This document shows, piece after piece, positions 50,856 to 60,718 of a stretch of DNA of 64,000 bases (the first letter of the stretch is position 1; every line of letters begins with the position of its first letter). Position numbers and translations under genes: made by a program. The DNA is from Phenylobacterium glaciei (GTDB lineage: Bacteria; Pseudomonadota; Alphaproteobacteria; Caulobacterales; Caulobacteraceae). The DNA lies in assembly GCF_016772415.1 (NCBI RefSeq), contig NZ_JAGSGD010000001.1, forward strand, positions 3,187,501 through 3,251,500, read 5' to 3'. Below the pieces are notes generated by a model, which was not told the DNA's origin, did no database searches, and saw nothing but the letters and a program-made list of their open reading frames with translations.

Positions 50856-51605
50856 GTGCCGCCTGTCGTCGCCCTAGAGGCCGTTGAAGTCGATTACGCC
50901 AAGCGCGGCCGCGCGCTGGGGCCTTTCAGCCTGAGCATCGCGCCCGGAGAGATCGTGGCCCTGGTGGGGCCGTCCGGCTGCGGCAAGTCCACCGCCCTGC
51001 GGCTGCTGGCCGGTCTGGAACAGCCGACGCGAGGGACCGTCACCCGCACCGCCGGGCGGGGCGAAACCTCGGTGGTGTTCCAGGCCCCGACCCTGGCGCC
51101 CTGGATGACGGCGGTGGCCAATGTCGCCCTGCCCCTGGAGCTGTCAGGCGTGCCCAAGCCCCTCGCCCGGGCGCGGGCCGCGGCGGCCCTGGCCCGCGTG
51201 GGCCTGGCCGGCGCCGAGGAGGCCCGCCCCGCCCAGCTGTCGGGCGGCATGGCCATGCGCGCCTCGCTGGCCCGCGCCCTGGTGACCGAGCCGCGCCTGC
51301 TGCTGCTGGACGAACCCTTCGCGGCGCTGGACGAGATCACCCGGCGGTCCCTGGCCGACGACGTGCTGAAGCTGTGGCGCGAGACGAAGCCGGCCATCAT
51401 CTTCGTGACCCACAATGTCGAGGAGGCCGCCTACATGGCCGCGCGCGTCGCCGTTCTGACCCGAGGGCCGGGCCGCGTCGCCGGCGAGGTCACGGTCGCA
51501 GGCGACCTGCCCCGCCTGATCGGCTACCGCGCCACACCGGAGTTCCGCGAAGCCGCCGAGGCGGTGTCGGACCTGCTGCTCAAGGGCTCGGAGATGGCGG
51601 CGTGA
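50856..51605 (+). CDS. ABC transporter ATP-binding protein (249 aa)
   Basis: ATPase of the nitrate/taurine/thiamine-precursor importer group: Walker A GPSGCGKST, signature LSGGMAMRASLARAL, Walker B LLLLDEPFAALDE, switch His in FVTHNVEEAAYMA. GTG 50856 starts 6 bases after the binding-protein stop. It overlaps the permease start by 4 bases (GTGA). Confidence 0.95.
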   Translation: MPPVVALEAVEVDYAKRGRALGPFSLSIAPGEIVALVGPSGCGKSTALRLLAGLEQPTRGTVTRTAGRGETSVVFQAPTLAPWMTAVANVALPLELSGVPKPLARARAAAALARVGLAGAEEARPAQLSGGMAMRASLARALVTEPRLLLLDEPFAALDEITRRSLADDVLKLWRETKPAIIFVTHNVEEAAYMAARVAVLTRGPGRVAGEVTVAGDLPRLIGYRATPEFREAAEAVSDLLLKGSEMAA

Positions 51606-52369
51606 ACCGCGTGATCGACGCCCTGGCGCCCTTCGCCCTGATCGCCCTGCTGCTGGCCGGGTGGGAGATCGCCTGCCGGGTGACGGGGGTTCCGGCCTAT
51701 TTCCTGCCCGCCCCGTCCGATGTCGCCGTGGCCCTGGCCACCGACACCGGCAGCCTGATGCAGGCCGCCTGGAACACCCTGTCGGTGGCGCTGATCTCGC
51801 TGGTGATCGCCAGCCTCGCGGCCCAGGCCGTCGCCCTGCTGGTGGGGCTCAGCCCGCTGATCGATCGCGCGGTGCGGCCATTGGCCTCGGTTCTCCAGGT
51901 GACGCCGGTGGTGGCCATCGCCCCTCTGGTGCTGATCTGGGCGGGGATCGACCACCCCGAACGGGCGATCATTGCGCTCGCCGTCCTGGTGGCCTTCTTC
52001 CCGATCTTCTCCGGCGCGGTGACGGGTCTGAAGGCCGCCGACCCCGATCTGGAGCGGCTGTTTGATCTGTACGGGGCCAGCCGGTTGCAGCGGGTTCTGC
52101 GCCTGCGCCTGCCCTCGGCCGTCCCATTTCTCCTGGAAGGTCATAAGGTTGGCGCCGGACTGGCGGTCATCGGGGCCGTCGTCGCGGAGTTCGGCGCGGG
52201 GTCGGGCGGGGTGCGCGGCCTGGCCTGGCGTATCCTGGACGCCGGCAACAAATTGCAGACCGCCCGCATGATCGCCGCCCTCGTCGTGCTGGGTCTGATG
52301 GGGGTCGTGCTGCACGCCCTGCTTGAGCGCGCCGAGAAGATCGGCCTGGCCTGGTGGCGCGGGCGTTAA
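51602..52369 (+). CDS. ABC transporter permease, BPD type (255 aa)
   Basis: Inner-membrane permease with six predicted helices and the EAA-like loop GASRLQRVLRLRLPSAVPFL that contacts the ATPase. Opening DALAPFALIALLLAGWEIAC and YFLPAPSDVAVAL is typical of SsuC/TauC/ThiX-type permeases. GTG 51602 overlaps the ATPase stop. Completes the importer. Confidence 0.94.
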   Translation: MNRVIDALAPFALIALLLAGWEIACRVTGVPAYFLPAPSDVAVALATDTGSLMQAAWNTLSVALISLVIASLAAQAVALLVGLSPLIDRAVRPLASVLQVTPVVAIAPLVLIWAGIDHPERAIIALAVLVAFFPIFSGAVTGLKAADPDLERLFDLYGASRLQRVLRLRLPSAVPFLLEGHKVGAGLAVIGAVVAEFGAGSGGVRGLAWRILDAGNKLQTARMIAALVVLGLMGVVLHALLERAEKIGLAWWRGR

Positions 52370-52378
52370 GTTAGGTCG

Positions 52379-52393
52379 TTAGCTCAGGGTTAA
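52379..52393. promoter_or_regulatory. CtrA-like site TTAG-N7-TTAA
   Basis: TTAG-CTCAGGG-TTAA matches the Caulobacterales CtrA consensus TTAA-N7-TTAA at 7 of 8 fixed positions. It lies 24-38 bases upstream of the proline-rich protein gene at 52417. Cell-cycle control is inferred from the motif only. Confidence 0.35.
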
Positions 52394-52416
52394 GCGACCG
52401 CGACTAGCGTCGTCGC

Positions 52417-53100
52417 ATGATGCGCCTAGGCCTCGCCATCGCCGCCGTCGTCCGTGCGGTCACCCCCGGCTCCCATGAGGATGACCGGGACCGATACTAT
52501 GAGCCTCCGGCCGTCCAGCAACCGGCCCCCGCGCCCACCGGCCCGATGCTGGGCTGGGCCAACAAGCGCGCGGCGACCGGCGGCCAGCCGGGCATGATCG
52601 CCCGCCCCGAGCCCATGGCCCTGGCCGGCCAGTTCACCCGCGGCCGCCAGGAGGCCTCCCAGGACCGTGACCTGCCCCCGCCGCCCGGCGAGAGCCGCCG
52701 CGTGACCTACCAGCCGCCGGCCTACACCCCCTTCGTGCCCCAGGCGCCCTATCAGGCGCCGCGCGCGAGCGCGCCCGCGCCCTCCCTGGACCAGGCCCCG
52801 CCGTCGCCGCCGGTCTATGCGCCGCCGCCCTCCAGCCTCTATGGCGGCCCCCCGCCCCTGCCCGAACAGGCCGCCGTCCCCGCCAGCCAGAAGGTGGCCG
52901 ACGCCTCGGCCGTGACCCGCCGGACCGGGGAAGGCTCCAAGCTCTACTCGATGCACCGGGCCTACGGCCTGGAGCCGGACGCCATCCCGCAGGTGGAAGG
53001 CGGCGACCGCTACGTGTTCATCGGCCCGCCTGATCCGCCGGTGAAGAAGACCGACGACAATGACGACGACAGCAAGGCCGACGACGGCCGCCCGTTCTGA
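52417..53100 (+). CDS. Proline-rich low-complexity protein (227 aa)
   Basis: No family recognised. The short hydrophobic start (MMRLGLAIAAVVRAVTPG) may be a weak signal or anchor. Residues ~25-160 are dominated by Pro, Ala, Gln and Tyr (VYAPPPSSLYGGPPPLPEQA) and are likely disordered. The C-terminal ~60 residues look ordered, GSKLYSMHRAYGLEPDAIPQ then VEGGDRYVFIGPPDPP, ending in an acidic tail DDNDDDSKADDGR. It is 7 bases upstream of the DUF2336 gene and probably cotranscribed. Confidence 0.75.
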   Translation: MMRLGLAIAAVVRAVTPGSHEDDRDRYYEPPAVQQPAPAPTGPMLGWANKRAATGGQPGMIARPEPMALAGQFTRGRQEASQDRDLPPPPGESRRVTYQPPAYTPFVPQAPYQAPRASAPAPSLDQAPPSPPVYAPPPSSLYGGPPPLPEQAAVPASQKVADASAVTRRTGEGSKLYSMHRAYGLEPDAIPQVEGGDRYVFIGPPDPPVKKTDDNDDDSKADDGRPF

Positions 53101-53107
53101 GATCCCG

Positions 53108-54205
53108 ATGACGCGCACCAAGCTTCACGACCTGATCGAGCTGGCCCAGGAGCCCTCCAGCTCCCGGCGGCGCGAACTGCTGCGCGGCGTCACCGACCTG
53201 TTCTTCACCACCGATGAGCCCCGCGCGCCCGGCGAGCTTTCCCTGTTCGACGACGTCCTGACCCAGCTCGCCGGCGAGATGGAGGTGGCGGTTCGCGCCG
53301 AACTCGCCCAACGCATGGCCAGCGTCGATCCGGCCCCCGCCGGCCTGATCCGCAGCCTGGCCCGCGACGCCTCCATCGATGTGGCCCGGCCGCTGCTGGA
53401 AGGCTCCACCGCGCTCACCGAGGACGACCTGCTGTCGGTGGCCCGCACCCGGGGCCAGGACCACCTGCGCGCCATCAGCCAGCGCCCCGTTGTCTCCGAA
53501 GCGCTCTCCGAGGCCATCGTGGAACGCGGTGACGACGAGACGCTCGGGACCCTGCTGGCCAACCAGGGCGCCGAGATGTCGCGTGAGACCCACGAGATGG
53601 TCATCGACCGCGCCACCGAGAACCCGGCCCTGCATGCCGCCGTCGTCGCCCGCAAGGCGATGCCCGCCGACCTGCTCAACGAGATGTACTTCGTGGTGGA
53701 GGCCCGGCTGCGCGACCAGATCCTGGAGCGTAACCGCGACATCGATCCCGACGAACTGGACCAGGCCCTGGCTGCCGGCCGCAAGACCCTGGCCGCCCGC
53801 GACGGCGCCCTGCCCGGCGACTATATCGAGGCCGAGAAGGCCGTCCGCATCCTGCGTCTGCGGGGCGCCATCACCCCGCCAGTGCTGGCGGGCTTCCTGC
53901 GCAACCGCGAGACCACCAAGTTCCTGGTGGCGCTCTCGGAACTGGCCGACATCGATTTCCACACCGCCCGGCGGATCCTGGAACGCCGCGAACTGGACGC
54001 CCTGTCCATCGTCTGCAAGGCAGCCGGATTTGATCGGTCGCTGTACCTGACCTTCGCCGTCCTGATCCTGGACCGCGATTCCAACGCCATGGGTCGGGCC
54101 CGCGAATATGGCGAACTCTACGAAAACCTGCCCCGCGAAGCCGCTCAGCGGACCATCCGCTTCTGGCGCATGCGCCGCCAGACCGGCGACGTGGCGGCCG
54201 CCTAG
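53108..54205 (+). CDS. DUF2336 domain protein (365 aa)
   Basis: Soluble helical-repeat protein of the alphaproteobacterial DUF2336 family: LSLFDDVLTQLAGEMEVAVR, ASIDVARPLLEGSTALTEDD, HLRAISQRPVVSEALSEAIV and the MPADLLNEMYFVVEARLRDQ block are characteristic. Function is unknown in general, although members occur near cell-cycle and chemotaxis genes. ATG 53108 is preferred to an upstream in-frame start that overlaps the preceding gene. Its stop overlaps by 4 bases, tail to tail, with the next gene. Confidence 0.88.
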   Translation: MTRTKLHDLIELAQEPSSSRRRELLRGVTDLFFTTDEPRAPGELSLFDDVLTQLAGEMEVAVRAELAQRMASVDPAPAGLIRSLARDASIDVARPLLEGSTALTEDDLLSVARTRGQDHLRAISQRPVVSEALSEAIVERGDDETLGTLLANQGAEMSRETHEMVIDRATENPALHAAVVARKAMPADLLNEMYFVVEARLRDQILERNRDIDPDELDQALAAGRKTLAARDGALPGDYIEAEKAVRILRLRGAITPPVLAGFLRNRETTKFLVALSELADIDFHTARRILERRELDALSIVCKAAGFDRSLYLTFAVLILDRDSNAMGRAREYGELYENLPREAAQRTIRFWRMRRQTGDVAAA

Positions 54206-55245
54206 GGTTTGGGCGGCGAGGCCTGCGGGATATCGTAGCGGATCGGAACATTAATCGAACCGCCGATGGTCGGCAGGCCCTCAGCCGTCCAGATGCTCAC
54301 GCGGATATCCTTAACCAGCCCCAGGGTGGCGGCCCCAAACCCAAGTCCGACCGGGTCCTCACTGGAGACCTTGCAGCCTTCAAGGCCGCCGCCCTGAGCG
54401 ATGGTGCAAGACATCACCACCCGGGCGGTGCGAACACCTGCAGTCGCCGCCGTCGCGGGTATCGCCGCCAGCAACGCCTCGGCACTCGGGGCTGCGGTCC
54501 AACGGGGCTTGCCCGTCACGGGATGGGTCGCAGAGGTCATCTCGATGGGGAAGGTGATTGGAATCTGCACCCCCGCGCGAAGGGTGCTGGCCCCGTCGCT
54601 CCGCAGAGTTGGACCCATGAAAAGCGGCATGAGCGTTTTGGCGGCCCGGCCAAGATCAAGACCCTTTGGAGTTTCGCCCAAGAGCTCGCAGCCGGTCAAG
54701 CGGCCGTCGGACTTGAAGGAACAGTCAAGGACCACGTTCCCGCCGGTCTTGGCGATCCGGGCCTTGGCCGGGAAGGCGGCGACGACCTGGGCATAGGTCG
54801 GCGCCTCGGTCCAAATGACGTTCGTCAGGACCGGGCGGGTCAACGTCTTGGCGTCGTTACCTAGATACGAGGTAGGCCGACCTCCGAAGTTGACAGGAAT
54901 GTGCACGTCCGACGTCACCTCCGGCTTTCCATTCCGCAGGCCGGGCTTCAGCAACAATTGGGGCGCCACCGCGAGAGCCGCGGCGCCAAACCCGGACCCG
55001 ACCGGCTCCTCGGAGACGACCCGGCAGTCGAACAGAGCGCCCTGGATCGAGACGGAGCAGCTAATCACGCCCTTGCCGGTGCGCACCTGCCCCAAGTCCT
55101 TGGTCGGCCAAACCGCCAGGAGCTGTTCGGGGGTAGGCTTCCGCAGCCAATCCGGCGGCGTGATCACGTCGGGAGCCGCGAAGCCCGGGGACCCATAGCC
55201 GCAAGCCAATGCGGCCAGAACGGCGAGAAAACCTAATGATCGCAT
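54202..55245 (-). CDS. Exported protein with three TonB-C-like repeats (347 aa)
   Basis: Signal peptide of ~23 residues (MRSLGFLAVLAALACGYG...). Then three repeats, each with G-x-V-x-x-x-C, a turn, C-x-V/L, and an FG-x-A block: GKGVISCSVSIQGALFDCRV; GGNVVLDCSFKSDGRLTGCE; TARVVMSCTIAQGGGLEGCK; each ends with a strand such as SDVHIPVNF, AGVQIPITF, GSINVPIRY. The paired Cys in each unit likely form disulfides. The fold resembles the TonB C-terminal domain; the partner is unknown. Repeat 2 is the most diverged (GLDLGRAAKTL for GFGAAAL). Confidence 0.75.
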   Translation of the reverse strand: MRSLGFLAVLAALACGYGSPGFAAPDVITPPDWLRKPTPEQLLAVWPTKDLGQVRTGKGVISCSVSIQGALFDCRVVSEEPVGSGFGAAALAVAPQLLLKPGLRNGKPEVTSDVHIPVNFGGRPTSYLGNDAKTLTRPVLTNVIWTEAPTYAQVVAAFPAKARIAKTGGNVVLDCSFKSDGRLTGCELLGETPKGLDLGRAAKTLMPLFMGPTLRSDGASTLRAGVQIPITFPIEMTSATHPVTGKPRWTAAPSAEALLAAIPATAATAGVRTARVVMSCTIAQGGGLEGCKVSSEDPVGLGFGAATLGLVKDIRVSIWTAEGLPTIGGSINVPIRYDIPQASPPKP

Positions 55246-55356
55246 CCCGACGCCCCCGTCTTTGAGCGGGGCATCCTGCACACTCACCCAAGGGTTGAGA
55301 AGCCGAATTCGTACCTTCTGGAGTCTATCCCAACGGATCTCCACATCGGGCCATCC

Positions 55357-56724
55357 CTAGTAGGCCGGGCGCGGGCTCGTGTGGGTCAGGCGGTCCAGGG
55401 CGTCGGCGGCGATGATGGTCAGCGAGCGCAGGCCCTGCTCGGCGAAGACATCGAGGGCGGCGGTGAGGGCGTGGGCGGCCGCGGCGCGTTCGCCCCGGTC
55501 GCGGCCGGTGATGTCCAGGCGGGCCTCGTACAGACGCGCCAGGTTCACCTGCAGCAGGGCCCAGGCGGTGGGATCGCGGCCCGGCGACATGGCGGTCAGC
55601 TCGATGCGGAAGGCGGTCTCGGCGGCGTCCAGCACATTGAGGTCGCCGGAAAGCTCGGCCGAGCGGGCCAGGCACAGGGCGCGGTTCGAGGCGGCGACGG
55701 CGCGCAGGGCGAGCGCCGGAATCTCCTTCAGCACCATGGCGGCGCGGTCGTAGCAGGTGACGGCCTGTTCGTAGGCGCGCTCGCTGGCGCCGGCTTCGCC
55801 AAGCGCCTGGAGGCTTTCGGCGAGCGCGGTCTGCAGGCGGGCCCAGTCCATGGGGCTGTGCTCGCGATTGAGTTCGCCCAGCACATCAGCCAGCGCATTG
55901 ACTGCCTCGGCGACGGTCTCGATCTGGCCGGCGGCGTCACCCAGCAGGGCCAGGACCTGGCCGCGCAGGGCCGCGGCGCGGGCCCAGGTCAGGGGTTCGT
56001 AGGCGGCGTCCAGGCCGTCGACCGCGGCGTCGGCGTCGTCGAGCGCCTGTTGCAGCAGGTCGCGGTCCTTCAGGCGCGCGCCCCAGCCCATCAGCAGGTC
56101 GGCGCGCACCAGGCGGGCCTCCACGGCCAGCAGGCGGGCGGCGCGGCAGCGTTTGGTGAGCACCATCAGGCCCTGGATCGGCTGGGTGAAGCGGGCGGCC
56201 ACGACGCGGGCGGCCTGGGCGTCGCCCGTGGCCATGCGCGAGCGGCCTTCGAGGGCGGCGATGCCGACATCGGCGAGCGGCAGGGCGAGGCCACCGCGCG
56301 CGGCGGCGCGGGCTTCGCGGAAGGCGAGATCGGCGGCAGCGTTCAGTCCGTCATCGCCGAACAGCTCGGCGCCCAGCATGGCGCAGAAGGCCTGCTCACA
56401 GCGGGCGCGGGCCCAGCCGTCGGGGCGGCGGTTACGGTCGAAGAGATCGGCGGCGGCCTCGGCGGTGGCGGCGGCCTTGCGCAGGGCCAAGGCGTCGCCG
56501 GAGCGGCGGGCGACTTCGCGCCAGACGATGGCGGCCTCCAGGCGGCGCTGGGCGCGGTCGGCGGCGCCGATGCGGCCGGCGGCGACGTCGGCGGCCTTGG
56601 CCTCGGCCTTCAGCAGTTCGAGGTCCAGCAGTTCCAGCAGCGAGGAGTCGCCGCCGGTCAGACCATCGCGCGGGGCGCCCTCAGCGCCGAACAGGCGCTT
56701 AAGTTCTCGACCGAACTCGAACAT
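55357..56724 (-). CDS. TPR-like helical protein (455 aa)
   Basis: Soluble all-helical protein with many Ala-rich helix pairs (LLQQALDDADAAVDGLDAAY, WARAAALRGQVLALLGDAAG, AYEQAVTCYDRAAMVLKEIP, WALLQVNLARLYEARLDITG), spaced like degenerate TPRs. No catalytic motif. It opens MFEFGRELKRLFGAEGAPRD. ATG 56724 with GGAG upstream is preferred to an in-frame start at 56757. I recall similar long TPR proteins in other Caulobacterales, function unknown. Confidence 0.72.
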   Translation of the reverse strand: MFEFGRELKRLFGAEGAPRDGLTGGDSSLLELLDLELLKAEAKAADVAAGRIGAADRAQRRLEAAIVWREVARRSGDALALRKAAATAEAAADLFDRNRRPDGWARARCEQAFCAMLGAELFGDDGLNAAADLAFREARAAARGGLALPLADVGIAALEGRSRMATGDAQAARVVAARFTQPIQGLMVLTKRCRAARLLAVEARLVRADLLMGWGARLKDRDLLQQALDDADAAVDGLDAAYEPLTWARAAALRGQVLALLGDAAGQIETVAEAVNALADVLGELNREHSPMDWARLQTALAESLQALGEAGASERAYEQAVTCYDRAAMVLKEIPALALRAVAASNRALCLARSAELSGDLNVLDAAETAFRIELTAMSPGRDPTAWALLQVNLARLYEARLDITGRDRGERAAAAHALTAALDVFAEQGLRSLTIIAADALDRLTHTSPRPAY

Positions 56725-56858
56725 GACGCGGCTCCGATCACCCTGGCGTCTCAACACGGGACGCCCGACTTGGGTTCAGACCGAAAGGAGCAAAGCCGGG
56801 TCCGAGATCGTAAACAAGTGGTTAATCAGTCGGTTATGGTTAACAGAATACGAATATT

Positions 56859-56876
56859 CGCCTGACAGGCGCTTTT
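56859..56876. terminator. Small hairpin at the end of the 2H phosphoesterase operon
   Basis: CGCCT-GAC-AGGCG lies just past the stop at 56880 of the prfC operon, with CTTTT on the plus-strand side. On the minus strand it is followed by AT-rich sequence rather than a U-run, so termination of the operon here is uncertain. Confidence 0.3.
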
Positions 56877-56879
56877 CGG

Positions 56880-57404
56880 TCACAGCCCCGCGCCGGGCGC
56901 CGAGAAGGGGAGCTCGGCCACCGGCGCCCACGGCCCCCCGAGGTACCGCCAGACCTGAAGGCCGGTGGCGGTGACGTCGAAGGGCTCGAAGTCAAGTTGC
57001 AGATGGGTCAGCAGGGCCCGCGCGACCTCGGGATCAGCCTTGTTCTGGACGGTGATGTGCGGCCGGAAAGGCGCGCGATCCTGCCGGGTAAGCCAGGGTT
57101 CGAACGCCGCCACGAGGTCAGCCCGCAGGCGCTCCAACCCGGGCGATGAGAGGCGGTAGGCCACGCCTCGGCCCAGCGACCATGGGCCGCGCACCTCCAT
57201 CGAGAGGGCCGGGGTCCGCGCGCAGGCCGCCTTCAGGGTGTCGCCAATGATCGCTTCCTGGTCGCCGGGCAGGGCATGGAAGAGGGTCAGGTGGGCGGGG
57301 ACCTGGTTGCGCCCTGGCGGGAAGTGCGTCTGGCGCAGATCCTCGAACCAGTCGGCCGCCGCTGGGTCCAGCGCGGCCGTGAGGATGAAGGGTTCAGCAG
57401 AGAT
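56880..57404 (-). CDS. 2'-5' RNA ligase / 2H phosphoesterase family protein, apparent ATC start (174 aa)
   Basis: Two H-x-T motifs define the 2H phosphoesterase fold: AHLTLFHALPGDQEAI and FRPHITVQNKAD, at the expected separation, with RQTHFPPGRNQVPAHLTLFH and LQLDFEPFDVTATGLQVWRY also family-like. Such enzymes act on 2',3'-cyclic phosphates of RNA or on nucleotides. No ATG, GTG or TTG occurs in frame between the preceding TGA (57414-57416) and HLTL; the best start is ATC 57404 (ISAEPFILTAALD) with GAGGT eight bases upstream. The first in-frame ATG (57200) would delete the first catalytic motif. It is in frame with the preceding pseudouridine synthase gene. Confidence 0.75.
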   Translation of the reverse strand: MSAEPFILTAALDPAAADWFEDLRQTHFPPGRNQVPAHLTLFHALPGDQEAIIGDTLKAACARTPALSMEVRGPWSLGRGVAYRLSSPGLERLRADLVAAFEPWLTRQDRAPFRPHITVQNKADPEVARALLTHLQLDFEPFDVTATGLQVWRYLGGPWAPVAELPFSAPGAGL

Positions 57405-57413
57405 CGCGGGACC

Positions 57414-58187
57414 TCAGGGGTGGGCGGGATCGGTCGCGCCGCGGCCGGAGGCTTGGGTGAAGATCGCGGCCCCGCCCGCTTCGTCCAGCACCCGCCACTC
57501 ACCGGCCGCGAGGTCGGCGGGGAGCTGCAGTCCGCCGATGCGGTCGCGGTGGAGGGCGGTCACGTGATTGCCCACGGCGGCGAACATCCGGCGGACCTGG
57601 TGGTAGCGACCCTCGATGATGGTCAGGGCGGCCTCGGTCGGCGAGATCACCTCAAGCTCGGCGGGCGCCAGCGGTGTGTCTTCACTGTCCAGCATCAGGT
57701 CGCCGGCGGCGAAGATCGCGCCCTCCTCCCCGGTCATCGGGCGGTCGAGGGTGGCCAGGTAGCGCTTGGCGACGTGGGCCCGGGGCGAGATCACCCGATG
57801 CAGCAGGTCGCCATCGTCGGTGATCAGCAGCAGGCCCGAGGTGTCCTTGTCCAGCCGGCCGATGGTGGAAAGCCCCGGCATCCGGGCGCGCCAGCGGGTG
57901 GGCAGCAGTTCGTAGACGCTGCGGCCGGCCTCGCGGTGCGAACAGACCACGCCGAGCGGCTTGTGCATGATCAGGGTGAACGGCGCGGGGGGGTCGACGG
58001 CGACGCCGGAGATGGTCAGGCGGGTGGGCAGCTCGCGGACGATGGGGACCTTGGCCCCGGCGTCCTTCAGGGTCACACCGTCCAGCACCACCCCGCCGGC
58101 GCGGACCAGAGCATTGACCTCGCGGCGCGAGCCGTAGCCCAGATTGGCCAGCAGGCGGTCCAGCCGGGCCATCGGGACCTTGCTCAC
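57414..58187 (-). CDS. Pseudouridine synthase, RsuA/RluE family (257 aa)
   Basis: Converts a uridine in rRNA to pseudouridine. Seen: N-terminal S4 RNA-binding domain (ARLDRLLANLGYGSRREVNA), the catalytic Asp in GRLDKDTSGLLLITDDG, LIMHKPLGVVCSH, and KRYLATLDRP, followed by the C-terminal IIEGRYHQVRRMFAAVGNHV motif. It overlaps the upstream methyltransferase stop by 4 bases. RsuA acts on 16S U516; the alternatives RluB/E/F act on 23S rRNA, and the sequence does not separate them safely. Confidence 0.92.
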   Translation of the reverse strand: MSKVPMARLDRLLANLGYGSRREVNALVRAGGVVLDGVTLKDAGAKVPIVRELPTRLTISGVAVDPPAPFTLIMHKPLGVVCSHREAGRSVYELLPTRWRARMPGLSTIGRLDKDTSGLLLITDDGDLLHRVISPRAHVAKRYLATLDRPMTGEEGAIFAAGDLMLDSEDTPLAPAELEVISPTEAALTIIEGRYHQVRRMFAAVGNHVTALHRDRIGGLQLPADLAAGEWRVLDEAGGAAIFTQASGRGATDPAHP

Positions 58188-59080
58188 TTGCGGGCCTCGT
58201 AGATCTTGTAGCCGCCGGCTTCGGCCCGCAGCTCGACCTTGGAGAAGGCGGCGCCCAGGGGCCGTTCATAGGGCAGGTGGCGGTTGGCGGTGAGCCAGCA
58301 GGTCCCGCCTTTGCGCAGGGCCTTGGCGGCGGTCTCGATGAAGGCGACGCCCAGGGCCCGGTCCTCGGCCCCGCCGTCGTGGAAGGGGGGGTTCATCACC
58401 ACGAAGTCGAGGTCGGCCAGACCCGCCTGGCGCACGTCTTCCCAGACGATGGTGGCGCGGGGATCGGTGACGTTCTTGCGCGCGGCCTCGATGGCGCGGC
58501 GGTCGACGTCCACCAGGGCGAGGCTCTTCACGTCGGGGCTGGCCAGGACGGTGAGCGCCAGGATGCCGATGCCGGCGCCGAAGTCCGCGCCCTTGCCCTT
58601 CAGCGGCGGAAGGTTGGCGATCAGCAGGGCGCTGCCCGGATCGACCCGGTCCCAGCTGAACACGCCGGGCTGGCTCCAGAGCTCGCCCATCTGCTCGGCC
58701 GCGCCCTTGGCCACGAAGGCGTCCAGGCCCACGATGGTCTGCGGCCGCTCGACCGTGCAGATGCGGTTGTGCTTGCGGGACTCCTCGAAGACCTCACATC
58801 CGAAGGCCTCGAGGCTTTTCTTCAGGCGTGAGCCGCCCTTGTCCTTGGGCGCGAAGGCGGTGAGCCGGCCGCCAGGCTTCAAGACACGGAGAGCCTGCGC
58901 CAGGGCATAGTCCCGTTCGGCCGTCCCGGGCGGGGCGGCGATGACCGCCTCGTCCTGGCTGGCGTCCGGCAGGCTTTCCAGGGCCGTCGAGCCCGGCAGG
59001 ATGGGCGAGACCTGGACCGCGCCGGTGGGCACGTCGACCAGGTTGTAGGGCGGGGTCCCGTAGACGATCGCGGCCGGCAC
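58184..59080 (-). CDS. Class I methyltransferase, RsmC/RlmG-like (298 aa)
   Basis: Two tandem Rossmann-like halves, as in RsmC/RlmG. The second has the SAM site GADFGAGIGILALTVLASPD, acidic LALVDVDRRAIEAA, and the catalytic NPPFHDGG motif of guanine-N2 rRNA methyltransferases. The N-terminal half (VYGTPPYNLVDVPTGAVQVS, ALRVLKPGGRLTAFAPKDK) is the degenerate duplicate. GTG 59080 starts 4 bases after the prfC stop, so translation is coupled. Likely target: 16S G1207 or 23S G1835 equivalent. Confidence 0.88.
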   Translation of the reverse strand: MPAAIVYGTPPYNLVDVPTGAVQVSPILPGSTALESLPDASQDEAVIAAPPGTAERDYALAQALRVLKPGGRLTAFAPKDKGGSRLKKSLEAFGCEVFEESRKHNRICTVERPQTIVGLDAFVAKGAAEQMGELWSQPGVFSWDRVDPGSALLIANLPPLKGKGADFGAGIGILALTVLASPDVKSLALVDVDRRAIEAARKNVTDPRATIVWEDVRQAGLADLDFVVMNPPFHDGGAEDRALGVAFIETAAKALRKGGTCWLTANRHLPYERPLGAAFSKVELRAEAGGYKIYEARK

Positions 59081-59084
59081 CGGC

Positions 59085-60686
<1,602 letters not shown>

Positions 60687-60718
60687 GGGCGGGGACTAGC
60701 GCAGCGCGCGTCCCGAGG

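Noticed and set aside
56820..56845. TTAA...TTAAC pair upstream of the TPR gene as a CtrA site
   Set aside because: The two half-sites are 14 bases apart instead of 7.
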